From assembly GCA_009782615.1 (NCBI GenBank), contig WRIS01000001.1, forward strand, positions 372,001-436,000: a DNA stretch of 64,000 bases. The letters run 5' to 3'. Origin of the DNA: Eggerthellaceae bacterium (lineage in GTDB: Bacteria > Actinomycetota > Coriobacteriia > Coriobacteriales > Eggerthellaceae). Positions 8,501 to 16,269 of the stretch are shown piece by piece. Made by a program: the position numbers and the translations under genes. How positions within the stretch are numbered: the first letter of the stretch is position 1; every line of letters begins with the position of its first letter. The notes under the pieces were generated by a model. The model made no database searches and was not told the origin of the DNA. It was given only the letters and a program-made list of their open reading frames with translations.

Positions 8501-9637
8501 CTAGGCGCTGTATTGCCTTAAGATGCCCTTCGCAACGGTGAGGATCATCATTTCATCGGTGCCGCCCGAAATTCTGTCAACGCGCAAATCGCGCCAGATG
8601 CGCTGAATGCGATGGTCGCCCGCAACCGCAACGCCCGCAAGTATCTGCATGGCATCGTCAACAACAGCAAACGAAGCGTTCGCGCAGTAGTACTTGCACA
8701 TCGCTGCTTGAGCCGAAGTCATTTCACCCGCGTCATAGGCGCACGCAGTTTCGTAGAGCATGTTTTTCATGGCATCAATTTTGATAGTCATCTCACAAAT
8801 CTTGAGTTGGTTTAACTGGAAGCGCCCAACGGGTTTGCCGAATTGTTCGCGCTGATTCGCGTATTTGACCGCATCCTCATAGGCGCACAGAGCGGTTCCG
8901 TAGTCACACGCACCCACCAAGAAGCGCTCGAAATCAAAGTCGCCGATGCCGCGCTTAAAGCCGTTTCCTTCGGTGCCAAAGAAATCCTTTTCCTCGAGTT
9001 CCACGTTGTCGAGATAAACCTCACAACAGCTATCCATGCGCAGACCCAGCTTCTCAAGCGGCTCAAGTTTGATACCAGGAAGGCTCATGTCCACAAAAAA
9101 TTCCGAGAACGTGTCGTAGTTGTCCGCATCGCGTGCCATGATGACCAGGAAAGGAACCCCTGCAGAAGAGGTGATAAAGGTCTTGTGCCCGTTAAGGTAG
9201 ACCTTGCCGTCGCGGCGCTGATACGTGGTTTGAAGACCGCCCACGTCAGAACCAGCACCAGGCTCAGTACACGCAGAATTCCAAATCTGCTTTCCTGTGC
9301 CCACATACGCCATAACCTTGTCGATTTGCTCTTGCGTGCCTTCGCGCAAAATAGTCTCAAAGCCAGGCAGCTGATACAAAACGTAAGTCGGTGCACCGTG
9401 GCGTCCTAATTCTTCATAAATTGCCATCAAAGTAACAAGACCCAGTTCAAGTCCACCATGCTCTTCGGGAAGCATTATCTGGTCGAAACCAAGTTCGCAT
9501 AATGCCTCGGTCCAGCGAAGGGGGTATTGGTGCTTTTCGTCACACTCTGAAAAATATGCTTCCCAGTTTTCACGCTGCATCAGTTCACTCATGTTCTCCA
9601 CAAAAAGTTGTTGCTCGTCTGAAAGTTTGAAATCCAT
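8501..9637 (-). CDS. caiA: CaiA-like enoyl-CoA reductase (acyl-CoA dehydrogenase family)
   Basis: Acyl-CoA dehydrogenase family flavoprotein, 378 residues (E. coli CaiA is 380), with long shared stretches such as [41 protein letters not shown] and [17 protein letters not shown]. In CaiA-type enzymes it reduces crotonobetainyl-CoA to gamma-butyrobetainyl-CoA with electrons from FixAB. GAGGAGG ribosome site before the ATG at 9637. Together with caiB, caiC and fixABC this is a complete anaerobic enoate-CoA reduction set, here likely used as an electron sink. Confidence 0.93.
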   Translation of the reverse strand: MDFKLSDEQQLFVENMSELMQRENWEAYFSECDEKHQYPLRWTEALCELGFDQIMLPEEHGGLELGLVTLMAIYEELGRHGAPTYVLYQLPGFETILREGTQEQIDKVMAYVGTGKQIWNSACTEPGAGSDVGGLQTTYQRRDGKVYLNGHKTFITSSAGVPFLVIMARDADNYDTFSEFFVDMSLPGIKLEPLEKLGLRMDSCCEVYLDNVELEEKDFFGTEGNGFKRGIGDFDFERFLVGACDYGTALCAYEDAVKYANQREQFGKPVGRFQLNQLKICEMTIKIDAMKNMLYETACAYDAGEMTSAQAAMCKYYCANASFAVVDDAMQILAGVAVAGDHRIQRIWRDLRVDRISGGTDEMMILTVAKGILRQYSA

Positions 9638-9660
9638 TGTTCCTCCTCTTATCTTTTTTA

Positions 9661-9736
9661 GTATTGTTCGTTCGTTCTTGTTGTTCGTTCTTATTGCTTG
9701 TTCGTTCTTGTTACTTGTTCGTTCTTGTTGCTTGTT
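9661..9736. repeat. Degenerate tandem repeat of TTGTTCGTTCTTGTTGC
   Basis: About four imperfect units of 14-17 bp fill the whole spacer between the end of the first MFS gene and the caiA ribosome site. Only T, C and G occur over most of it on the plus strand, so the mRNA is purine-rich and unstructured. May be a slippage-prone spacer inside the operon. Confidence 0.75.
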
Positions 9737-9739
9737 TAA

Positions 9740-11047
9740 CTAGTCCTCTTGCACTAATTCATCTGCAGCTTCGTTTTCTCTTTGAGCCTGCGCGTGCAAA
9801 CCTGCACGGCGCACCTGCCACGCAGCAAAAAGTCCGAGAGCCGCAAATCCGATTAACACCATGAAAATCGTGTTGTAGGCATCAACACCCTTTGCGTCAA
9901 TCATTGAACCAAACCAGGTATGCAAGAAGGTGTCGGGCAAAAAGCCCACGACCGACAAGATGCCAGTTGCAGCGCCAAAGATAGGCAGCGGAACCTTTGC
10001 TTCAGTCAAGGTGGAAGACCCGATGCTAAAGCAGCCATAAGAAATGAAGCCGACCAAAACGACCAAGGTGGCAACGGCAACAACCATCGCTTCATTGCGC
10101 GGAAGCATGAGAAACGCCGCAAGCACTACGATGGACGCTACCAAAAAGCACATGATTGCTTTTGAGGGCGATTTCATGATTTTTGCTAGACCGCCTGCGG
10201 CAGGCCCTGCAAGCAAGCCAATTCCGTAGGTGCGGATAAGTCCAACAATCGAAACCAGCGCGATTGGTGCGGAAAAACACGCCGTCATGAACGGAGTGGT
10301 ATAGGTGACTCCTTGATAAACCGCATAGATGAAAAACATTGCAACCGCAGCCCAGATAACACCAGGGTTCTTGAATGCTTTTGCCGCTTCGCTCAAGCTG
10401 AACATCTTCGCATCTTTTTGAATTTCTCCCTCAAAATTTGGAATGAGGAAGAAAGACAGAATGCCCAACACCAAAATGAGGCAGCCTAAAAAGATAAGCA
10501 GTATGCTCATCGATTGTGTGGCACTGGCAACCGAAGAAACAATGGCGGTGTTGATAAGCCCAACAATCAAGCCAGCAACACCATAGATGGAATAGCTCAT
10601 GCCTATTTGTGAAGGGTAAGAATCTTCCGAGCTAATCAAACGAACCAGCTTGTAGCGGGTTCCCCACCAAATAAGGATGGTCGTAAAGCCCATACCAATA
10701 AAGATACAGTAGAGCAAGGTCAACGAAGGCAAAGCCGCATACCAAAACGTAAACACGGCGGTGGTCACCATGCCAACCCACGACAAGGTGCGCACGCGGA
10801 TTTTATCAGCGAGAACACCAGCGGGAAGATAGCACACCATCGCAACGATAGAATACGCCGCAAGCAATCCGCCCAAATCAGCATTTGTGCAGCCAAGAGC
10901 CTGCATCAAGGGGTCGTAGAAAACGCCCTTCAAATAAGCGGGAGTATAAATAATAGAACTTCCCGCGCTTACCAAGCACAGAAGGAAAATACGCCGTGCT
11001 TTTGATAAATCGGAAAACTTCATGTCTTTTCTTGCCAAACTTACCAT
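9740..11047 (-). CDS. MFS transporter at the head of the cai-type operon
   Basis: Twelve-helix major facilitator of 435 residues with the loop ADKIRVRTLSW after helix 2 and a basic tail after helix 12 (VRRAGLHAQAQRENEAADELVQED). It looks more like the OxlT/NarK-type organic-anion group than the sugar porters, so it differs from the other MFS gene of the operon at 3342. First gene of the operon, AAGGGGG ribosome site before the ATG at 11047, and the shared upstream element lies 139 bp before the start. Most likely substrate/product antiport for the CoA-linked reduction; direction and substrate are inferred. Confidence 0.87.
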   Translation of the reverse strand: MVSLARKDMKFSDLSKARRIFLLCLVSAGSSIIYTPAYLKGVFYDPLMQALGCTNADLGGLLAAYSIVAMVCYLPAGVLADKIRVRTLSWVGMVTTAVFTFWYAALPSLTLLYCIFIGMGFTTILIWWGTRYKLVRLISSEDSYPSQIGMSYSIYGVAGLIVGLINTAIVSSVASATQSMSILLIFLGCLILVLGILSFFLIPNFEGEIQKDAKMFSLSEAAKAFKNPGVIWAAVAMFFIYAVYQGVTYTTPFMTACFSAPIALVSIVGLIRTYGIGLLAGPAAGGLAKIMKSPSKAIMCFLVASIVVLAAFLMLPRNEAMVVAVATLVVLVGFISYGCFSIGSSTLTEAKVPLPIFGAATGILSVVGFLPDTFLHTWFGSMIDAKGVDAYNTIFMVLIGFAALGLFAAWQVRRAGLHAQAQRENEAADELVQED

Positions 11048-11185
11048 GACAGCCCCCTTGTGTTCGAAATCATCTTTGCCATCGATACTCCTTTTCCGTT
11101 TTGGATTCTTCTTCTCTCCTTCTCAAAACATTACGGAAGGAAAGAACATGTTGGGGGTATTGTGCGCGCAGGAGCAAAGACGCGA

Positions 11186-11224
11186 CATCGCCAAATCACA
11201 GTGAAATCAGGAATACTTAAAAAC
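11186..11224 (-). promoter_or_regulatory. Upstream element of the cai-type operon, shared with fixABC
   Basis: Second copy of the element at 2668-2706. Twenty bases around the palindrome TCACTGTGA are identical, the TTTTTAAGTAT block is identical, and only the few bases between them differ. Flanking sequence outside the 39 bp is unrelated, which points to selection on the element itself. Its distance to the first start codon (139 bp) is similar to the fix copy (about 160 bp). Confidence 0.65.
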
Positions 11225-11280
11225 ATGCGAGGGGGTACTTACTTTTTAACGCGATCTTGCGCCATTCGATGCATTAGGTA

Positions 11281-11309
11281 TTGTTTATTATTATATATAC
11301 TTATATAAT
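11281..11309 (+). promoter_or_regulatory. Sigma70-type promoter of the relB antitoxin gene
   Basis: TTGTTT at 11281-11286 and a perfect TATAAT at 11304-11309 with a 17-bp spacer. The region continues into an AT-rich near-palindrome (TATATACTTATATAATG with TTTTTATATACC), a plausible autoregulatory operator of the antitoxin. An AAAGGAGG ribosome site follows at 11324-11331, five bases before the ATG. Confidence 0.7.
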
Positions 11310-11335
11310 GTTTTTATATACCTAAAGGAGGCCAC

Positions 11336-11614
11336 ATGAGCACAAAATTAGTTACCTTCAAAATGGACGAACAGGTCAAAAATGATTTTGATTCCTTTTG
11401 CCTTGAAGTTGGTCTCAGTGCTTCGGGCATGTTCAACATGTTCGCTCGAACCGTGATTCGCGAAAAAAGAATCCCGTTTGAAATTAATGCGGATCCGTTT
11501 TATGGGGAACGAAACACCCGAGCGCTTTTGGAGTCCATAAAAGATGCCGACGCAGGAAAATTTGCCGCCACGGCAACGGTTGATGAATTTGATGCTCTGA
11601 TGGCTGGACTCTAA
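11336..11614 (+). CDS. RelB/DinJ-family antitoxin
   Basis: 92-residue antitoxin with an N-terminal ribbon-helix-helix DNA-binding part (MSTKLVTFKMDEQVKNDFDS then a helix pair to about residue 45) and a C-terminal toxin-binding tail. RelB/DinJ antitoxins repress their own operon and neutralise a RelE/YafQ-type mRNA interferase. Here the partner toxin downstream is reduced to 30 codons, so this is an orphan antitoxin. Strong ribosome site and promoter upstream are intact. Confidence 0.85.
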   Translation: MSTKLVTFKMDEQVKNDFDSFCLEVGLSASGMFNMFARTVIREKRIPFEINADPFYGERNTRALLESIKDADAGKFAATATVDEFDALMAGL

Positions 11615-11707
11615 ATGACAAAAGCATTTACTTTTACTACTGGTGCCTTGCGAGATTTAAAGGAATGGATTTTCTGCATTAAGGACAAAATCTCTACCAG
11701 GTATTAG
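11615..11707 (+). pseudogene. Truncated RelE/YafQ-type toxin remnant
   Basis: ATG directly follows the antitoxin stop (TAA-ATG), as in an intact relBE pair. The first 18 residues (MTKAFTFTTGALRDLKEW) have the expected toxin start, but the frame stops after 30 codons where about 90 are normal. From about 11657 the sequence is coding on the other strand, so the toxin appears cut by a rearrangement that brought in the minus-strand genes. Confidence 0.6.
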
Positions 11708-11950
11708 CTGTTCTGCTGGATAGGGAACTAAATTGTGCGCATCACTTACCGTTGATTCGACCACCTTTGTAATAGGATCAAAATACATCACCGCTGCACA
11801 ATGCGGTAAAGACCCAGCACCTTGCCAAGGCACACTAGAATCAGGAACAGACCCTTCTCTTTGAGCAAATCGATAAGAAGGACTGTAAAAATCATAGAAC
11901 TGATAGTCTTTTGAGGCAACGCGCTTCATGTAGTCAATTTTCATAGTCAT
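11657..11950 (-). CDS. Hypothetical protein, 97 residues, coupled to the upstream lipoprotein
   Basis: No family recognised. No signal peptide or membrane segment; rich in aromatic residues near the start (YQFYDFYSPSYRF). Its ATG overlaps the stop of the lipoprotein gene by ATGA, so it is either translationally coupled or is the second half of one protein split by a frameshift. Last gene of the group that starts at the poly-G promoter (12911-12939). Confidence 0.6.
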   Translation of the reverse strand: MTMKIDYMKRVASKDYQFYDFYSPSYRFAQREGSVPDSSVPWQGAGSLPHCAAVMYFDPITKVVESTVSDAHNLVPYPAEQLIPGRDFVLNAENPFL

Positions 11951-12330
11951 AGTTCAAAGCCAATGCCTGCCATTGATCCATTGAAGCGGTAATCACTGGT
12001 CAGCATAGTTCCGCCGAGGAGTTCTTCGTCAAAGACCTGAAAGCCGCTGTTTTCATAATCCATGAAGGCATTAATCAACACTGAATAGGCTTCTTCCCAT
12101 TCCTCGGGATTTACGACGGGTTCTTCCTCACCAGTGGGCGGCACGCTCGGCTGTGGCTGAGGTTGTGGCTGCGTTGGCGGCTCGATTCCGTAATTGCCAC
12201 ATCCTGCAAGCAGCACAAGCAGCGCCGCGGCAAGCGTCACCATAAAGATTATCGCCCCAAGCCGATTAAAAGCCTCTGGCTTCCGCTTTGGGTGTTGCAA
12301 GAAGCTTAAACATTCGATTATGTCTACCAC
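11947..12330 (-). CDS. Small lipoprotein with Pro-Gln linker
   Basis: 127 residues. After a 28-residue cytoplasmic stretch comes a hydrophobic segment ending in the lipobox VLLAGC, a linker of alternating Pro and Gln (PTQPQPQPQPSVPP) and an acidic C-terminal part of about 70 residues with no recognised domain. GTG start at 12330 after GAGGTG. The long N-terminal extension before the hydrophobic core is unusual; an internal ATG at residue 30 (MVTLAA) would give a more typical signal peptide. Likely anchored on the outer face of the membrane. Confidence 0.65.
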   Translation of the reverse strand: MVDIIECLSFLQHPKRKPEAFNRLGAIIFMVTLAAALLVLLAGCGNYGIEPPTQPQPQPQPSVPPTGEEEPVVNPEEWEEAYSVLINAFMDYENSGFQVFDEELLGGTMLTSDYRFNGSMAGIGFEL

Positions 12331-12393
12331 TTTTTCACCTCAAGATTCGTAGTGCCATTTTGTCAAACTAAACATAATAGGAGAGCTTCCCCA

Positions 12394-12783
12394 TCAAGAA
12401 CCTGCTGAAGCAGCTATTATAGAAACAATCATAGCCATCAAAGCAAAGCCAAGAAATGCCAGCCACAATATTTTCCCAATAGGATTTGGCTTCGGGGCGG
12501 GATCTAGATAGACGGCTGTGCCGCAATGTTGGCACACGGACTGACGAATGGATACGCTGCGATTCGCAAAGATTACGAGAAAAAGAACAACCCAGCCCAA
12601 AATCGGGATGAAGATAAGAGGGACAACAATCAATGCGTTTGCTACACCCAGCGGTCTTTGCACAATCATAGGAACAATGCTGACATAAGGACTATTACAC
12701 TGCGGACACACAATTTTTGGTGGATAAGGCATTCCGAAGTTGTTCGGACTCATAGTTTCCACGTTCGGAGTCATAGCTTCCAT
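12394..12783 (-). CDS. Zinc-ribbon membrane protein
   Basis: 129 residues from the ATG at 12783, chosen because AAGGAAG lies eight bases upstream. The N-terminal part is Met/Asn/Pro-rich, then a four-cysteine zinc ribbon split by membrane segments: CPQC at about residues 27-30 and CQHC at about 84-87, with a hydrophobic hairpin (ALIVVPLIFIPILGWVVLFLVIF) between them and another helix at the C-terminus. Such zinc-ribbon/TM proteins usually have no known role. Transcription appears to start from the promoter with a ten-G spacer about 130 bp upstream, and the two downstream genes may be in the same operon. Confidence 0.7.
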   Translation of the reverse strand: MEAMTPNVETMSPNNFGMPYPPKIVCPQCNSPYVSIVPMIVQRPLGVANALIVVPLIFIPILGWVVLFLVIFANRSVSIRQSVCQHCGTAVYLDPAPKPNPIGKILWLAFLGFALMAMIVSIIAASAGS

Positions 12784-12910
12784 GCTTAGCACTTCCTTTT
12801 GTTTTTCTGAGGTAAGCGCAACTCCAAGGTCGCTATCAAAACCATCTTGAACGCCGCCTTGCCTACCACCTTTTAATAACCAGAATCCGTTACTGCCTCT
12901 ATCTGGGCAA

Positions 12911-12939
12911 ACAATACCCCCCCCCCTACAAACTGTCAA
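12911..12939 (-). promoter_or_regulatory. Promoter with a G10 tract in a 17-bp spacer (candidate phase-variable promoter)
   Basis: On the minus strand: perfect -35 TTGACA (12939-12934), then GTTTGTA plus ten G residues (12933-12917, exactly 17 bp), then -10 TATTGT (12916-12911). It faces the zinc-ribbon/lipoprotein gene group. Homopolymer tracts in promoter spacers are the known basis of slipped-strand phase variation in other bacteria, because gain or loss of one base moves the spacer off 17. The rest of 12784-13143 holds no supported gene. Confidence 0.7.
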
Positions 12940-13143
12940 GCAGGGCTTATTCGCTGCATGAATAAATCCAACCAAGAAAACACATTCTGAGCAGCACAAG
13001 CGCCCAAACAAAAGAATATGTCGCCCCTCTTTCGGCTCCATACCTGTTCTTACTTACTTTTTAGGGATACGTTTTTGGGGGTCGATACAGTAAAATGTTG
13101 AGCAAGTGAAGCACAGGACTTGAGAGCGAGGAGTTATAAAACC

Positions 13144-14601
13144 ATGGGGGCAGCAACAACACAATACGCATCTAACGGCTCCGCTCAAGAAAGCCTGACC
13201 AAAAAGCCCTTGAAGTACCTTGGTTTTGCCCTTTTGCTCGCATGGCACTATTGTCTTTGGTTCGTTCCGCGCGCATTTTTCCACGTGCCCCTTCTCGACG
13301 ACAGCGTCACCTATGCATGGCTTATTAATCTCGCGGCGACCGTATGTGCGCTTTTCGTAATTGCAAAATTACTCGGGCGAAAGCGCCACCTTTCTGATTA
13401 TCGGTGGCTTTATTGGGCTGCGCCTCTTCTCACGGGCGTGGCTACCCTCGTTTTTCTCGTTGTTCCTCAGGCTTTTTCGATACGAGCCATCACTTTTTCG
13501 CTCCCCTTCTTCTTAGGGATAACCGAAGCTGTGATGTGGATTCTTTGGGGGGAACGCTACGCATCAATCAAGGCTAATTTCTCTATCAAGCATATCGGCA
13601 TGGTTTTCGGGCTGACCCTTATCTCTACCATCGCGATTGCGTCGTTTTTGCCGCCGCTTGTATCATCGGTCTTTGTTGCCCTGCTTCCCTTGGTCTCAGG
13701 CGCGTTGCTTTTGTATGTGACGAAAGAGCAAAAAACGCAAAAGGTAACGTATCCGCCCCTACTTCCAAAAAACACTGCAAAAGAGGGATTCAGAAACCTT
13801 ATCGTGGTGTGCATTATTTCCTTTGCCGCAAGCACTGCGTGTTATTTTCTCGCAGCCATTATCCCGTGGGAAATACTGCCCACGACTGAAGAGAGCTTCA
13901 CGGTTGGTATTGTGGGTGGCGCTATCCTTATTCTTGCGATTTCGACGATTTGTATTGCAGCCGCTAATCGCATCAACATCTTCAAGCTCTATCCCTGGCT
14001 TTTGGTGGTTGAGGTTATTGCCTTTGCCCTCTTCCTTGCCGAAACAAGCTATTATTTTCCTTCGTTCATTATGGCGCTTGCTGTTTCGTCGGTGTTCGAA
14101 ATTTTCCTGATTATGTATTTCGGCATCCTAACCTCAAAGGGATATATCCCTCCCGTTTGGGCATTCAGTTTTAGCGCAGGATTTATTCGAGCGGGCATTT
14201 TAGCAGGTAATTCCTTAGCAATTTTCTACGAACTCAACCCTGCCCTTGCCCAAGCTATCACGCCTGAAACTTGTCTGGTGTTTATCGCCATTCTTCTTGC
14301 CTTGCTGATTGCGCTCGTTAAGCAGGAATACAATATCGCAGCCCTCACTTCAGAACCCTTGAGTGGAGACGATTTGAAACGCATCTGCAATGAAATCACG
14401 AAAGAATTCAGTTTGTCGGAACGCGAATCGGAAATATTGTTCCTTATCGCTTCGGGCAGAACGGCCGATTCCATCGCCAAGAAACTTGTGATATCGCCCC
14501 ATACCGCGAACACCCATATTCGACATATCTACGAAAAGACGCGGATACATAAGCGCTCCGAACTCTTGAACTACATCAACATGCAGCGCTCCGACTACTA
14601 A
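13144..14601 (+). CDS. LuxR-family regulator with N-terminal 12-TM (MFS-like) sensor domain
   Basis: 485 residues from the ATG at 13144, preferred over the upstream TTG because GAGCGAGGAG lies about ten bases before it. The first 410 residues are hydrophobic and form about twelve membrane helices; the last 65 are a classical LuxR/GerE helix-turn-helix (LSERESEILFLIASGRTADS, then SPHTANTHIRHIYEKTRIHKR). This architecture, a membrane sensor joined directly to LuxR-HTH, is common in Eggerthellaceae, often beside respiratory or catabolic operons. It is a candidate regulator of the cai-type and fix operons; that link is inference. Confidence 0.9.
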   Translation: MGAATTQYASNGSAQESLTKKPLKYLGFALLLAWHYCLWFVPRAFFHVPLLDDSVTYAWLINLAATVCALFVIAKLLGRKRHLSDYRWLYWAAPLLTGVATLVFLVVPQAFSIRAITFSLPFFLGITEAVMWILWGERYASIKANFSIKHIGMVFGLTLISTIAIASFLPPLVSSVFVALLPLVSGALLLYVTKEQKTQKVTYPPLLPKNTAKEGFRNLIVVCIISFAASTACYFLAAIIPWEILPTTEESFTVGIVGGAILILAISTICIAAANRINIFKLYPWLLVVEVIAFALFLAETSYYFPSFIMALAVSSVFEIFLIMYFGILTSKGYIPPVWAFSFSAGFIRAGILAGNSLAIFYELNPALAQAITPETCLVFIAILLALLIALVKQEYNIAALTSEPLSGDDLKRICNEITKEFSLSERESEILFLIASGRTADSIAKKLVISPHTANTHIRHIYEKTRIHKRSELLNYINMQRSDY

Positions 14602-14633
14602 CGAAGCGCTGCATGCGCCCACAAGAGGAAGAT

Positions 14634-15377
14634 CTAGCTTAAGGCACGCTCATGCGTTCCAGTAATTTCTCCTACCCGCGCCGTGGGATCAATAAAAAGC
14701 GTGCCGCTGCAATCAACTTTTTCGATTTCGCATTTAGGTCCGATGCGAATGTTTTGACCGCTGACCACTTTTGCCCTCACGCGATGCAATTCAATCTGCG
14801 TTGCTTCAATAAGGTCAATAACGCCAAGTTTCTTTCGCCATATGAACAACAGCCCCCGACGCACTTCAGAAAATATCTTCACTTCATCGCCTACGATTTC
14901 ACGGGCAACAAGCGCACCGCGTGCCTTGATGCTATCCGCCGACACTTCTTCGGCAACATGGATAACGCCCTCACAGATAATACTTGTGGTTTCAAGCTTG
15001 CCTTTAATGTCGGCAATACCTTCAACATTCATGCTCTTTGAACGTACATCGCCGTTGATATTTGCCGTACCCGCACAATAAAAATCATCGGCTTCGATGG
15101 CGCCCTCGCAGTTGAAAATGCCTTCGACATCGAGTTTTTCCGCCTTGATGGCGCCTTTATTGTTGCAGATGCCCTCAATATACATTTCCTTGAATTCGCC
15201 GCCAAAGATATTGGTGATGCCCTCTACGTAGTAGCTGCCCTCGTGCAACTCGACACTGCCAATCCCCCCAGCGCCTTTGCCGCGCTTCTTCATGTTTTTG
15301 CGCTGCACTTTACGTTCTACTTTTGCCGCTGTTCTGGCTTCTTTGAATTCCTTTTTGCTTTCTCTGTTCTCATTCAT
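14634..15377 (-). CDS. Bactofilin-type polymer-forming protein
   Basis: 247 residues from the ATG at 15377 (AAGGAGA six bases upstream). A basic, coiled N-terminus (about residues 1-35, rich in Lys, Arg, Glu) is followed by a right-handed beta-helix of short repeats with the pattern ..VEGI.N..G.I.A..L.VEG (for example YIEGICNNKGAIKAEKLDVEG). This is the polymer-forming cytoskeletal (bactofilin) fold. The large N-terminal basic region and a central insertion (RRGLLFIWRKKLG) are distinctive. Ten bp downstream of the YhbD-like gene, as in B. subtilis yhbD-yhbE-yhbF. Converges on the LuxR gene with only 32 bp between stops. Confidence 0.78.
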   Translation of the reverse strand: MNENRESKKEFKEARTAAKVERKVQRKNMKKRGKGAGGIGSVELHEGSYYVEGITNIFGGEFKEMYIEGICNNKGAIKAEKLDVEGIFNCEGAIEADDFYCAGTANINGDVRSKSMNVEGIADIKGKLETTSIICEGVIHVAEEVSADSIKARGALVAREIVGDEVKIFSEVRRGLLFIWRKKLGVIDLIEATQIELHRVRAKVVSGQNIRIGPKCEIEKVDCSGTLFIDPTARVGEITGTHERALS

Positions 15378-15387
15378 GATTGTCTCC

Positions 15388-16125
15388 TTAAGAGTTTTGG
15401 ATATTTTCCTGGCGCTTTTGAAGGGTGCGCTTAATAAGGGCCGAAGTTTCTTCAAGAGGCAGCAAAGCCACCGTGATAATTTGCTTGGAGAAAATCGGTG
15501 GGTCGCCTTGCTTGAACAAAACAAGATGCCAGCTTGCAACTAAGGTGTTGCCCGCTGATGCTTGCGCTTCGGGAACCATGATGACCGCACAACCCATAAC
15601 GTCTCCTGTCCACTGAGCCGCAAGGACGCGGGACTCAAGTGCCAGATTTATTGCCACAGACCCGAGGAGCAGTCCCTTTTCAACGAGAGTTCCCAGCGCT
15701 GCAATAAAAACCACTTCGCTAAAGCTGAGGTACTTTTCCGTGGGCGTTGTCGCAGACACCGCAGGTAAATCTGCTTGAGTTTCTGCAAGATTTTCTTGAG
15801 CAAGCCTCTCAACAAGGGCGTTCAGATAATCCTTATCGCTTTTGACAACCTCTTTCAGTTCGCTGAGCGCCACAGCGTTACCTTTTTGCGGGGTGACGAT
15901 ACTTGCTATCATTTCAAGCGAATGAGTGTCTTTGAGTTCCTTGATGGCGTTGATGCGCTCAAGCATTTGGGCACGGGGGAAAAATGTTTCTTGCCCCGTA
16001 TAGGAAGCCTGCTTAATAAACCAGTCTTCAGGAAGCAAGCGTTCGCGCTTCCATCGGTAGAGTTGACCGTATGATATGTCCGTCAACTCAAGAAGTTCCT
16101 TCTTGGAAATGAGGTCTTGTTCCAT
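15388..16125 (-). CDS. YhbD-like protein with MerR-type helix-turn-helix (DUF4004)
   Basis: 245 residues. The N-terminal 75 residues are a MerR-like winged helix (ISKKELLELTDISYGQLYRW, then RERLLPEDWF and a second half with FFPRAQMLERI). The rest resembles YhbD of B. subtilis, whose gene precedes two bactofilin genes. Here too it precedes a bactofilin gene, by ten bp, with a GAAAGGAGACG ribosome site. It probably regulates bactofilin expression or assembly. Inverted repeats at 16156-16200 upstream are likely its own operator. Confidence 0.75.
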   Translation of the reverse strand: MEQDLISKKELLELTDISYGQLYRWKRERLLPEDWFIKQASYTGQETFFPRAQMLERINAIKELKDTHSLEMIASIVTPQKGNAVALSELKEVVKSDKDYLNALVERLAQENLAETQADLPAVSATTPTEKYLSFSEVVFIAALGTLVEKGLLLGSVAINLALESRVLAAQWTGDVMGCAVIMVPEAQASAGNTLVASWHLVLFKQGDPPIFSKQIITVALLPLEETSALIKRTLQKRQENIQNS

Positions 16126-16155
16126 TACGTCTCCTTTCCTCGTCCATATAACAAA

Positions 16156-16200
16156 ACAATGTTACGCTTCTATCATGCAAGCATCGTAACATAACATTGT
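16156..16200 (-). promoter_or_regulatory. Inverted-repeat operator upstream of the yhbD-like/bactofilin operon
   Basis: ACAATGTTA at 16156-16164 pairs with TAACATTGT at 16192-16200, and an inner GTTACG (16161-16166) pairs with CGTAAC (16185-16190). The nested palindromes flank the presumed -10/-35 region 30-70 bp before the start codon, typical for an autoregulated MerR-type gene. Confidence 0.55.
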
Positions 16201-16269
16201 TCTATTAGTAAAGAGAGAATGAGGAAATTTTTCCTTATTATCGAAAATCGTTCAATGACCTCCTTTTTT

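Noticed and set aside
12784-13041. N-terminal extension of the zinc-ribbon protein to an ATG at 13041
   Set aside because: The frame is open by chance; it contains the promoter with the G10 tract, and a good ribosome site precedes the ATG at 12783.
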